From positions 2,384,700-2,448,699 of the forward strand of contig JAQFVV010000186.1 of the NCBI GenBank assembly GCA_028023455.1: 64,000 bases of DNA, written 5' to 3'. How positions within the stretch are numbered: the first letter of the stretch is position 1; each line of letters opens with the position of its first letter. Under the pieces are notes generated by a model. It had not been told where the DNA came from. It made no database searches and saw only the letters and a program-made list of their open reading frames with translations. A program made the position numbers and the translations under genes. Below are positions 24,955 through 35,540 of this stretch, piece after piece. This stretch comes from Epiperipatus broadwayi. Its lineage: Eukaryota > Onychophora > Udeonychophora > Euonychophora > Peripatidae.

Positions 24955-26590
24955 AGTTTGCATTTCTCAACTTAGGTTCTACATAAGCTATCATTAATTC
25001 TATGGTCAATTTTAGAGAAATGAAGTATTTATTTACAGAATGTTGAAAGTAAATACAAAAATGTAAATTTCATTCCCACTCTATTTTATGACCATCTTTC
25101 TAAGAACACAGCCATCAAATTTCAAATAATAAGTATAAAGACATAAATATATAAAACACATTATAAAAAAGTAAATTCAAAAGTATAATTTATTATTGCT
25201 TTTATTTAGCCAATCATCTCTTTGATATATAGTAGATATCATTCATTGGTTTTCATTAACAAAACTCAAATATAGATATGATAAACTTTACATATAAACA
25301 TATAGAGTCAGACACAAATTCACACTCTATTTTTACATAAGTGAGGGAAATAATATTCTATGAATTACATATATATTATATGCTGAATTATATAAATTTA
25401 ATACATACAATTATTAGCCTGTTTGATTATTAAAACAAATTCATTAAATAAGGTATTCAATCTCCATCTTTGTATAATTGATTTTAATTGAATACTTATA
25501 AACTGGCTGAAATATTTTTATTTGGACCTTTTGTAAATAACAATGATCTGCTTATTAATAACAAAAGTGTAAGAAAAGAATTATTAATATTTAAAACAAT
25601 GTGTTTTCCTCTAAATGTGAATAAAATTATATTAGGCAGAATTTATGATTATATAACTATTTTAATGATACAACAAAAATATTTTCATACATGACAATAA
25701 CATATGATATAAAATTAAATTACTGCATACTGTATTTTAAAATAATATTTGGTATAAGAGAAAATATCTTATAGACACAGGATGAAAGTGACTATTGCTT
25801 CTGTAACAGTGTACATAAATGAAAAATGTTCTTTTACTTTATTAATTTTGGAGGACATTATATAGTGGAATGTTTTTGGCCAATCTGTAGTCATTCTATG
25901 CCTACAAACAATTTGAGAAACTCTAAATTAGTGTACACAAATTTCAAATAAAGACCTCAAAAACTCATTCAATAATGATAATTAATTCTATGATCATACT
26001 GCCTTGAACAAATCAAATAAGTAATGATAGTCATTAAAACATTTAGGCAATCTTTGCCTATTTTTGTACTCTTCTCAAAAATACATAACTTCCAATCAAT
26101 TGCCTCTCCACTATAGCTTTTTAAGACAGCCATCCATATTATTTTATCCACATTAATGTTTTTTAAATTTATTCTCATAATTTCTTAATCTTAATAGTTT
26201 ACTTAATTAAAGCCACACAGTCCAAAATAATACATTTAATATTTTCTATTTGTGTGTTTATATGCTGTACATTATCTATTTTTCACCTCACTTTACTAAA
26301 ATGCTTACTTAATTATCAAATAATGCATAGTTTTTATAAACAAAAAATATCAATCAGGAAAAGTTATCATCAAAAATAATAAATGAAAGTGTAAATAACT
26401 AATGGAAAACCTTTGCTCAATGGCAGTCTTGACTATTTTGATATCTAATATCAATTTTTATCCCCTAGAAAATCACTTATTAATAAAAAAAATTTCCCTG
26501 TATATACATGTGTATGACATACTTATTATTAACTGCCTGATGTTGACATATAATTATTATTTAAGCATATTACATTTTTATTAAAAATTA
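24955..26590 (+). repeat. Old 1.6-kb direct duplication, copy 1
   Basis: It aligns with 38880-40420 in the same orientation over most of its length. Shared landmarks in order are CATTTCTCAACTT, TCATTCC.ACTCTA, AAGACATAAATATAT, TGGAATGTTTTTGGCCAATC, CAGTCCAAAATAATA and TCCCCTAGAAAATCACTTA. No long frame survives in either copy. It lies 3' of the zinc-finger gene, and may be a diverged segmental duplication or an unclassified long repeat. Confidence 0.75.
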
Positions 26591-28138
26591 GACTTGATCA
26601 TTACTCAAAATAAAAAATCTCTTAAAAATGTTTTTGTAGCAAATCAACATGTAGTTATATATTTGTGTGTGAATGAAAACGTAAAATAAAAGTATTTATA
26701 CTTATTTCGAACTATAAAAACTTAAAAGTTGTAAATTGTTTTCTTTTGACACATATATTTAAATCAGCCATGCAAATATTGTTAGTTTTAAATTTCCTAG
26801 AAATATTTATTCCAAGTATGGAAATGTAGCTATTTATATATGTATATTTTACATAATACTTACATTATTATGACTTGAAAAAAAAAAAGAAATAAATTAG
26901 AAAGTTGTTTTTTCTTTAAGTGATTTTAAAATATTCACTTAAAAAAAATCTTAAATTGCTGTTTGTCCTATTTGAATATTAGTGGAGAATAGACAATAGA
27001 TATCTTTTAATTGACAGTTAAAATGCTTTATATTTGATATCATAAAAAAATGATGTAAGGTTTTTTAAAAAATTCATTAGTATGTCCAAATTGAGTTATA
27101 CCAACAGTAATAGGGAAGATGCCTGTATATGTAAACAGTGCAAATGTGTTAAAATAAGCTTTTTTATTGTGAAATTTAAATAAGTTTAATTTAATTTTAT
27201 ATATATTGCAGACAAATTAAAATGTGTATTAAGAATATGGGATAAGACAATTTAATGATAGAATGATTATTTTATATTTATGCAAGAAAAAATTATTTAT
27301 ATGTGTTTGAGTATTCATTTAGCTCTATGGCAAAGATAATTACAAAAGATATTGAGGTATATATGAATAAATTGATTATAATATTGAAAAGTATTGAGAT
27401 TTGATATTAAATAAGAAAATATTTGTGTTGACACTTATACCACTCAGTTAAAAAAAAATTTAGGAGGTAAATAATAAAGATAATATAATTGTTCCATGAA
27501 TGGAGATTTTTAGTATCAAGCGTTGTGAATAGATATCTAAAACAGGAAGAAAAAAGTTAATATTTGAAGTTAAATAATAATTAAAATACAGCAGGATTCT
27601 TCAATCACTTGCTTTCAGATGACAATTATGCATTAACTCTCATATCATAAATAGGAAATCTAGACATGTTAGCACATTAAAATTTTTATGGTGAGATAAG
27701 CTGTCTCCACATAACCCATGCCCTAATTCAGAGACAGTATTAGAAGCAGTTTGGAGGCAAAAAAAAAATCACCTTTTCACTAGAACATTCAATATATAAT
27801 TAGATATTTAATGAATCTTTATTTTCCAACAGGAAGTAAACTTTGTTATTTCAAATAATATTAATTTTTGTGATTTATGAACATCTTTAAATTTAACATT
27901 TTAGTTTACAATATTCACATCAAAAAATCTAGTGTTAATAAAAGAAAAATTATCCTCATGAGATATTTCTCATTAAATTCCTTTTCAGTAATACTTGATT
28001 TTGCAAATCAGATATGCATCAATGATTTGAAATACCTTTTGTAATGCTATATAGTTTTATTAAAAATGATCCATTTTTCATTTACTAGATAATTGATATT
28101 ACATTCAATATATTTAAATCAATCTACTATATATTCTT
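26591..28138. other. AT-rich DNA, no gene recognised
   Basis: Nothing recognised on either strand; frequent homopolymer A/T runs. Confidence 0.5.
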
Positions 28139-28182
28139 AAAGCTTACAGTTCCAACTGTACAAGTCTTCATCAGAAGTACAA
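28139..28182 (-). ncRNA. Hammerhead-like core remnant
   Basis: On the minus strand CTTCTGATGAAGACTTGTAC is followed by AGTTGGAACTGTAAGC. It has the CTGATGA core (28168-28174 on the plus strand), a short ACT/AGT stem and a GGAAC in place of GAAAC. A motif of this shape occurs at the ends of many animal Penelope-like elements. Here it is isolated and has lost conserved bases, so it is a tentative relic. Confidence 0.3.
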
Positions 28183-29153
28183 ATGTATAAAAACATTATA
28201 TCTAAAATATAAATAAATATCTATATTAGAGACTATATAGTTATACTCTTAGAATTAGGATTTAAAATATACTCACCTTTATTTTCAATAAACAATATAA
28301 CACAAATGTGCATTTCTTTCTTACAACAAACATTCTGAAAATTTTTTAATATAATTTGTCTTGATTATTTTGGTAACATTTATAATAGAACTTTGCTTAG
28401 TTTAGAAAAATAAGCTATGAATCATTAGCAAATATCTACTTATTAAAGTTAGATTAATTTTAATTTGTGAATTCATTACCATAAACTGCAATAAAATAGT
28501 GTTACCACATAAATGCAATAAAGATGCATTATAAACTGATTATTCTATAAAATTTGTGGGTATATAAATTTATGTTCCTATTCTTTCTAAAAAATTATCA
28601 TAGACTATTAATACAATTTTACTTATCATTATATTTTCACATTACTAATCCAGTCTGGCTAACTGTAATTTAATCATAATTTTCACAATAACAAGTCTCT
28701 AAAATGAGTCCATTGAGATTTTATTGAATAACAGGTCTAAAATTTTTTGACAGCAGTCTTTTATTATGTCTATTTAAGCACAAAAATTATTATATGTATC
28801 CAACTCTATGCAAAAATAATTTAAATTATGAGGCAATTAAATTAAAACCTTATGTTTGAGAATAAATAAGCTTCATTCAAGTAATTGAATGGAAGAAGCC
28901 ATTTTGCTCTTGTATGCAAAAATTTACTTCATTATTATGAAATGTTCAAATATATAAATACTTAAAGGCATATACTGCACTGATGAATTCCATTTACTTA
29001 TAAAGTGAGCAGTCACTATACTGAAACACTATTAAAATGTTTATGACCAAGCAGAATAATGAATAATAATAGGCAATAATTTTAAAAACTGCAGTGAATT
29101 ACATATCTTTAACACATTTTTCATTATGTGAAAGTAAAAAAAATAAACACCTC
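28183..29153. other. 3' flank of the zinc-finger gene
   Basis: AT-rich, non-coding. On the minus strand, AATAAA-type polyadenylation signals are present (for example the complement of TTTATT near 28722), but in such AT-rich DNA they carry little weight. Confidence 0.35.
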
Positions 29154-30815
29154 TCAAGATAGTAAAACTGTAAGGTTTACAACCTCCTGTTTAGTAAAAT
29201 GTTCATTTTCATGAGTTTCCCAATCACTTTTAAGAATTGCTTTGTAATCACACAATCGACAAGTAAATACTTGATTAATAATTAAAGATTTTTCAGTTGT
29301 ATTTTTTAAGTTATTATAAAAAAGCATTTTGTTTTCATACAAAATGGAATTAAAAAATTTATCTTTTACATGTACACCATCATGAATTTTAAAATTATCT
29401 TCATTAGAAGTTTCAAATGCACATAAATTGCACTGAAAAGAATGTTCGAATGTCTGTGTTTTTAAATGATTTCTATCAAAATTCTTGAAATTACATAAAG
29501 TGCATTGAAAAATTCTTTCTCTGATATGCATTCTTTTGTTATATGTCATAACCCTTTTATCAGAAGCCTTGAATTCCGACAAACTGGACATATGCTTTTT
29601 TTCAGGATTCATTGAAGAACTTTTACTTATACTCTTGCCAGTAGCCCTATATCCACACAAGGAACATTTAACAAGTTTTTCTCCTGTATGTGCTCTTTCA
29701 TGCAGTCTTAAATTCTTCACTTTTGCACTCTTACATTTGCAACTACATTGAAAAGGCTTTTCTCCGGAATGTACCCTTTCATGTACTGCTATTCCCCTTT
29801 GGTCTGCACTCTTAAATTTGCAAAATCTACATTGAAAAGATTTTTCGCCTGTATGCAAACTTTCATGAACTCTTAAATTATGCTTTCGTAAACAACCATT
29901 AGTTGCAGCCTTATACTTACACAAACTACAGTGATAAGGCTTTTCTCCTGTATGTATTCTTTCATGCATTTTTAAATGACTTTTATTTGCAGTGTTATAC
30001 TCACAAAAACTACACTGGAAAGGCTTTTTTTCTCCTGTATGTATTCTTTCATGGGTTTGCAAACTACTTTTAGTTGCAGCACTATATTCACATAAAGTAC
30101 AGTGGAAAGGCTTTTCTCCTGTATGTATACTTTCATGCCTCTGCAAACTACCTTTATCTGCAGTCTTATACTTGCACAAACTACAGTGAAAAGGCTTTTC
30201 TCCTGTATGTATTCTTTCATGCATTCGTAAATGACCTTTATTTGCAGTGTTATACTCACAGAAACTACACTGAAAAGGCTTTTTTTCTCCTGTATGTATT
30301 CTTTCATGAGTTTGTAATCTACCTTTAGTTGCAGCACTATATTCACACAAACTGCACTGAAAAGGTTTTTCTCCTGTGTGTATACTTTCATGCCTCCGCA
30401 AACTACCTTTAGTTGTAGTCTTATACTTGCACAGACTACAGTGAAAAGGCTTTTCTCCTGTATGTATTCTTTCATGCTTTTGTAAATGACTTTTATGTGC
30501 AGTGTTATACTTACAGAAACTACAATGAAAAGGCTTTTCTCCTGTATGTGTTCTTTCGTGTATTTTCAAACTATACTTCTGTACACTTTTGAATGTGCAC
30601 ATACTGCATTGAAATGGCTTGTGTCCTGTATGTGTCCTTTCATGACTTCGTAAATAACTTTTAGTTGCAGTCTTATACTTACACAATCTACAGTGAAAAG
30701 GCTTTTTTCCTATATGTAGTCTTTCATGCACTGAGAAAGAACATTTATCTGCAGTCTTATATTCACACAAACTACATTCGAAAGGTGTTATTTCTGTAGG
30801 TGTACTTTCACACAT
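29154..30815 (-). CDS. Multi-C2H2 zinc-finger protein
   Basis: A single frame of about 553 codons from the first in-frame ATG (30815) to TGA at 29154-29156. It encodes around 12 well-formed C2H2 fingers of the type CxxCxYxxxxxxxLxxHExxH joined by TGEKP linkers, then five or six decayed ones. Two linkers have an extra lysine (TGEKKPF). Fingers 5-7 and 8-10 are a duplicated three-finger block (255 bp). Finger 11 has an extended H-H spacing; finger 13 has lost a residue between its cysteines; the C-terminal fingers 14-16 and 18 lack key Cys or His residues, and the last finger (CRLCDYKAILKSDWETHENEH, shortened) is complete. Such proteins bind DNA in the nucleus and often act as transcription factors; the target is unknown. 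In-frame finger sequence continues upstream of the ATG to a stop at about 30882, so the true start may lie on an earlier exon. No KRAB, BTB or ZAD domain is seen. Confidence 0.8.
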   Translation of the reverse strand: MCESTPTEITPFECSLCEYKTADKCSFSVHERLHIGKKPFHCRLCKYKTATKSYLRSHERTHTGHKPFQCSMCTFKSVQKYSLKIHERTHTGEKPFHCSFCKYNTAHKSHLQKHERIHTGEKPFHCSLCKYKTTTKGSLRRHESIHTGEKPFQCSLCEYSAATKGRLQTHERIHTGEKKPFQCSFCEYNTANKGHLRMHERIHTGEKPFHCSLCKYKTADKGSLQRHESIHTGEKPFHCTLCEYSAATKSSLQTHERIHTGEKKPFQCSFCEYNTANKSHLKMHERIHTGEKPYHCSLCKYKAATNGCLRKHNLRVHESLHTGEKSFQCRFCKFKSADQRGIAVHERVHSGEKPFQCSCKCKSAKVKNLRLHERAHTGEKLVKCSLCGYRATGKSISKSSSMNPEKKHMSSLSEFKASDKRVMTYNKRMHIRERIFQCTLCNFKNFDRNHLKTQTFEHSFQCNLCAFETSNEDNFKIHDGVHVKDKFFNSILYENKMLFYNNLKNTTEKSLIINQVFTCRLCDYKAILKSDWETHENEHFTKQEVVNLTVLLS

Positions 30816-31172
30816 TTTGAAACTTACCTTTACAGCAGTCCTATATTGACACAATGAACATTGAAAAAAGTTTATTTATGTGTTGTTTCATGCATCCTCA
30901 AAGTTCACACCAACTACATTGAAAAGATTTTTCTGTGTTCTTTCATATTTTCTTAAAAATCCTTTTCAATTCACACAGTGCAATAAATAACTTATTGTAA
31001 TAGGTTTTTCCATAATTTTATGTTTACAAAAAGCCATAAGGATATAATTATTTCTTTCCTTTATACTTTTTTCTTTTATATGACTTCTTTCATGATTTCT
31101 CAAGTTTATCATTCTTATAAAGATTTGCCCCTCATAATGACAAAAATTAAGACAGTTTTCCATTTTGCCCAT
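30816..31172 (-). pseudogene. Upstream degenerate zinc-finger sequence
   Basis: The frame just upstream of the zinc-finger ATG encodes FFQCSLCQYRTA, the first half of a finger. Further upstream, a frame of 68 codons from 31172 contains a finger remnant ending LRNHERSH and a later FCKHK remnant, separated from the main frame by stop codons. The array was once longer at its N-terminal side. It may have decayed, or this may be the edge of an upstream exon. Confidence 0.5.
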
Positions 31173-31756
31173 ACTATATTTTCAGAAAGATGAGTGTTTT
31201 GTAATATCCTAAATAGGGATACGATGACTGAACAAACATTTTATAAATTAAATGACTTTAAATATTTCATTGAACAAATGTTATTAATCAATAACTTTTT
31301 CTATTAAGACATTTTGTCAACTTTTATGAAAGTACATTTATATATTCATAAAATATATTATCATTTTAAATATATGTTTAAACATGTTATAATCACTTGT
31401 CTTTATCTAATTCACATGATAATAATAAACAGATGTGACCTTTCAGTGTTTTTTTTTTTAATTTCCTTAATTCAAAACTGCTTGGCTTTCTTTTAGTAGT
31501 TAATTCTTAATTTCATAACATTTTCATACAAATATGTTCAATGTGTTATATTGTTTTGATTAAAAGTGTTACAATCCTTGCATAAATATAGACTAGAATA
31601 ATTCAGTAATCATTGTATTTGATATTTCAATCATTCTCTTTTTCCATGTCTTAAACCTAAACAAAATAAAATAAAAAAATAATTACATTTTTTTATATGC
31701 ATAACATATCATAGATGACAAATAATCATAGTTTACTAAAGAAGCATTGGGTCTGC
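31173..31756. other. AT-rich DNA 5' of the zinc-finger gene
   Basis: No clear promoter or exon is seen. It separates the zinc-finger array from the fold-back element. Confidence 0.4.
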
Positions 31757-33287
31757 CATACTGTGCTGGTAGATGGTGCTTCAGTGCCCATCAGAAAGCA
31801 AGCAATTGATAAATTTCTTTACAAGAAATGGTTCAAAATACGTAAATTTTAAAAAGTAAACACAAAACAAAAAAAATTAATAATTGAAATGGCTCAACAA
31901 TAAGTAAAATACAAATTAAAAAATCGCTGAAATCGGTAAAATACATTAAATAACCCCCCTCCCCAGCGATTAACTGAAATGGCTCAAAAATAAGTAAAAT
32001 ACAAAATTTTAAAAAGTACACAGACACACACAACAAAAACAGCAGTAACGCCATTATTTTTTAAGTTAAAACGTACGAATTAAAAACATCGCTCAAAAAG
32101 AAGTAAAACACAAATTTTCCAAAACAGAAATCGCCCACCCCTTCACTAATTTAAAATTATTATTTTACAAAAATTCATAAATATTAAAAAAGTAGACACA
32201 CATTAAAAACAAGCAATAATGCCATTATGTTTTAAGTTAAAAAAAACCACCCCACCCCAAATGTAGAAATGGCTCAAAAATAAATAAAATACAAAATTAA
32301 AACATGGGTCAAAAATAAGAAAAATACGAATTTTCCAAAACAGAACCCCCCCCCCCTTACTAATTTAAAATTATTATTTTACAATTATTGAAAAAATACT
32401 TACAAAAAATAGACATATACTTACAAAAAATAGACATATGTATTAAAAACAGTTTTGAAAGAAAATGTTGAGCAATGGGGAAAATTTAACATTAAAAATG
32501 GGCTGACTTTCTCTTACTCCCAAATATACATTTTAAAATTATTTCCAAGTTTATTCTTATTTTTCCAAGGTGTCATCCTATAATGTCCAAGAAATAAACT
32601 ACAAAAACAAATTTTAGCTTGGAAAAACATTTCTGTATATATGTGAATCGGTTACCTCAAAATTGTCACTCATATGCAAAGAAAAGCAAATTTTGGATAA
32701 GGAAATTTATAACTTAGAATAAAATAATTTAAAAAAATAGCAAAGCTTAAAAATCTTTAACCTTGCCATTTCCTTTGCATATATGTGTGTGTGAATACCC
32801 ATACCCCAGGTAATATTTATGTCTATTACTTAAATTTATAACTTTAAATTGGTAATTATTTATGCATGCTTTAACTATATATATATCAGCTAGTATTATT
32901 TTAAGTACACATTTATATAAATATGTGCACATGCATGTATATACATATTATTATCATTTTATTAAGTTGCTTTTAATTAATATATGCAAACTTTGAGGGA
33001 TTTAAACTAAGAAAAATGTACTACTATGGAACATAGAAGGTGAAACATTATGATAAGGAAAGAATACCATTTCAATATTAAAAGTTGCAAAGTGAAATGT
33101 GACATAATAGACCTCTCACATTAAAAAATATAATCACTTGGCAAAACGAAATGTGACATGAAGCATAAATCTGCCCCCCCCCCCCCGACTAATTTCTAAA
33201 TTGGATTTGTAACATCCAAAAAACCCAAGTACAAGACTCATACAAAAAAATCCCACAAATACTTACAAAAGATAGATATCATGGGCA

Positions 33288-33650
33288 ATTTGAAAGTAGG
33301 CAAAAAGAACATTCAAACTTTGAGACTTTTGCATGAAAATTATTTAAAGAAGTTTGTTCAAACAGATTGTAGGTGATTATAAAAATACAAGGATGGTTTC
33401 AAAGTAGGCAATAAGAACATTCAAATGTTGACTTTTACATGAAAATTATTTGGAAAAGCTTGTTCAAACAGATTGCAGATGATTATAAAAATACAACAAG
33501 GATGGCTTCAAAGTACACAAAAAGAATATTCAAACTTGAGACTTTTGCATGAAAATTATTTGGAGAAGCTTGTTCAAAGAGATTTCAGATGATTATAAAA
33601 ATACAAGGATGGTTTCAAAGTAGGCAAAAAGAATATTCAAACTTTGAGAC
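33288..33650. repeat. Minisatellite of about 108 bp, 3.3 copies
   Basis: Units begin at about 33290, 33397, 33506 and 33613, each with TTCAAAGTAGGCAAAAAGAA, then CATGAAAATTATTT, GCTTGTTCAAA and GATGATTATAAAAATACAA. It lies in the interior of the fold-back element. Confidence 0.85.
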
Positions 33651-34230
33651 ATCAAAAACAATTGTAACAGGGGAATATTTTTTAAAAGTACACCCACACA
33701 CACAGAGAGATCAAAAACATCGTTCAAAACACATAAATTTTAAAAAAGTACATACATACATAAAAAACAGTTGTAAGGGTGTTAAATAATCAAATTTTAT
33801 ATTAAAATCCATTCCAAATCAATCATGGCTTATTCATATATTTTCAACCAAAGATAAAACAAAATAGGTATAATCATCTCAAGTCACTTTCATTTACTTT
33901 AGATGAATTTAAAGTTATATAAGATTGAGCAAGACTTGCAGGATTAGATTTAACATAAAATTATACAAAACATAAAATAAGTGTTGTACCCCTAGAGCAA
34001 TACTAAAATAGTTACAGTTGTCACCCTTACAGAGGAAATACAGTGTAACATTAAATACAAATACAATGTGCAGCAAGACAGAGTGGCAACACAGAGGTAT
34101 GCAAGGAAGAAATGCACTTAAAAACATCTGCTAATAGCTTTTATTGAAACACACTGCAGGCAAAACCTGATGTATATAAAAAGAGAGAGTGGCATTATTA
34201 TAGTTGATTAGATTATTATTGCAACAATTA

Positions 34231-34452
34231 TTAATATATGAAATAATGAAGAACTGTTGGTGAAAGTATATCCACTCTTAAATTAAAAATAGCAATGTGT
34301 CCTGTATCTGAAAAGATGTGCAAATAAGGCGGCTTCTCTGGGTCATAGCAGCGGGGAGTGGAGTGTCCAAACTGTTCCTGAGCATAATGTAAAGGAGATG
34401 TCCTCGTTGCCCACCACCCATTCCTCACCATGAATTCACTGATCCACTTCAA
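34231..34452 (-). other. Exon-like coding fragment inside the fold-back element
   Basis: A minus frame of 73 codons whose composition is far less AT-rich than its surroundings. Its translation includes GWWATRTSPLHYAQEQFGHS, then CYDPEKPPYLHIFSDTGH, which looks like ordinary globular protein sequence. A possible 3' splice site (CTTCTTTGAAG) lies just upstream at about 34453. I do not recognise the protein. It could be an exon of a host gene captured by, or interrupted by, the element, or a processed fragment. It lies between inverted arms. Confidence 0.35.
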
Positions 34453-34740
34453 AGAAGAACCTCAAGAATGCCAGTAAACATTTAATATTATTATTTTATA
34501 TAACTGTAACTTAAAAATGTAAGAATTTTATTGTTGGTCTTAACTTAGATAATTTATATAATCTTTATATGTATTTTATTAATTTCATTGATTCGTTAAT
34601 CTTGTTGCTAGTTTATTACCTTTTAAAATAAGTTATCACATTTTAATAGAAAACATATTTTTATATGCATATATTTGTATTTAGCTTGAATGATGGAGGG
34701 AACCAATAGTTAAATTTTAAATCGTTTACATTTCTTCATG

Positions 34741-35060
34741 ACTCTTCCACCCCCCACCCCCATTACTAGACTGGCCGAGTCAAGAAGATGGCAAGTTATT
34801 ATTATTTAGAATCTTGAATAAATCAAATAAAGTAAATCCCTTAATTAATGTATAGAGTTGTCGGAGTAGATCCCCATCATGACAAGAAATAGTTATGCAA
34901 TATTATGTTAAATTTGTAATAGGATGATGACCAAATAATTTCAGTTATATAAATTAAGCTTTTAATTCATGAAAGTGCCAAAATAAGTATATAAATAACC
35001 CAATGTTACGAATCCAATTTAGAAATTAGTCGGGGGTGGGGGGTGGGGGGGGAGGTTGTG
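34741..35060. other. G-quadruplex-prone tract and flanking spacer
   Basis: 35032-35054 contains runs of 5, 6 and 8 G separated by single T, followed by AGG, a strong G-quadruplex candidate on the plus strand. It is at the inner edge of the right arm; the matching place on the left arm (33174-33187) is a 13-14 base C run. Confidence 0.7.
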
Positions 35061-35540
35061 TTTTAAATTTCATTTTGTCAAGCGATTATATTTTTTAATG
35101 TGAGCGGTCTATTATGTCACATTTCATTTTGCAACTTTTAATATTGAAAGGTATTCTTTACATGTCATAATGTTTCACCTACTATGTTCGATAGTAGTAT
35201 ATTTTTCTTAGTTTAAACCCCTTCAAGTTAGCGTATATTAATTAAAAGCAACTTAATAAAATGATAATAGGTATATGCATGTACATGTGTATATTTAAAA
35301 TACTACTAGCTGATATATACTTAAAGCACGCATAAATAATTACCAATTTAAAGTTATAAATTTAAATAATAGATATAAACATTACATATATGCGAAAGAA
35401 GTGGCAAGGTTGTATATTTTTAAGCTTTGCTATTTTTTTAAATTATTTAATTCTAAGTTATAAATTTCCTTATCCAAAATTTGCTTTTCTTTGCATAAGT
35501 GACAATTTCGATATAACCGATTCATATATATAGTGTAACG

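Noticed and set aside
29972-30475. 167-codon overlapping minus frame in the zinc-finger gene
   Set aside because: Shadow of the zinc-finger repeats in another frame; the finger frame has intact C2H2 spacing and TGEKP linkers.
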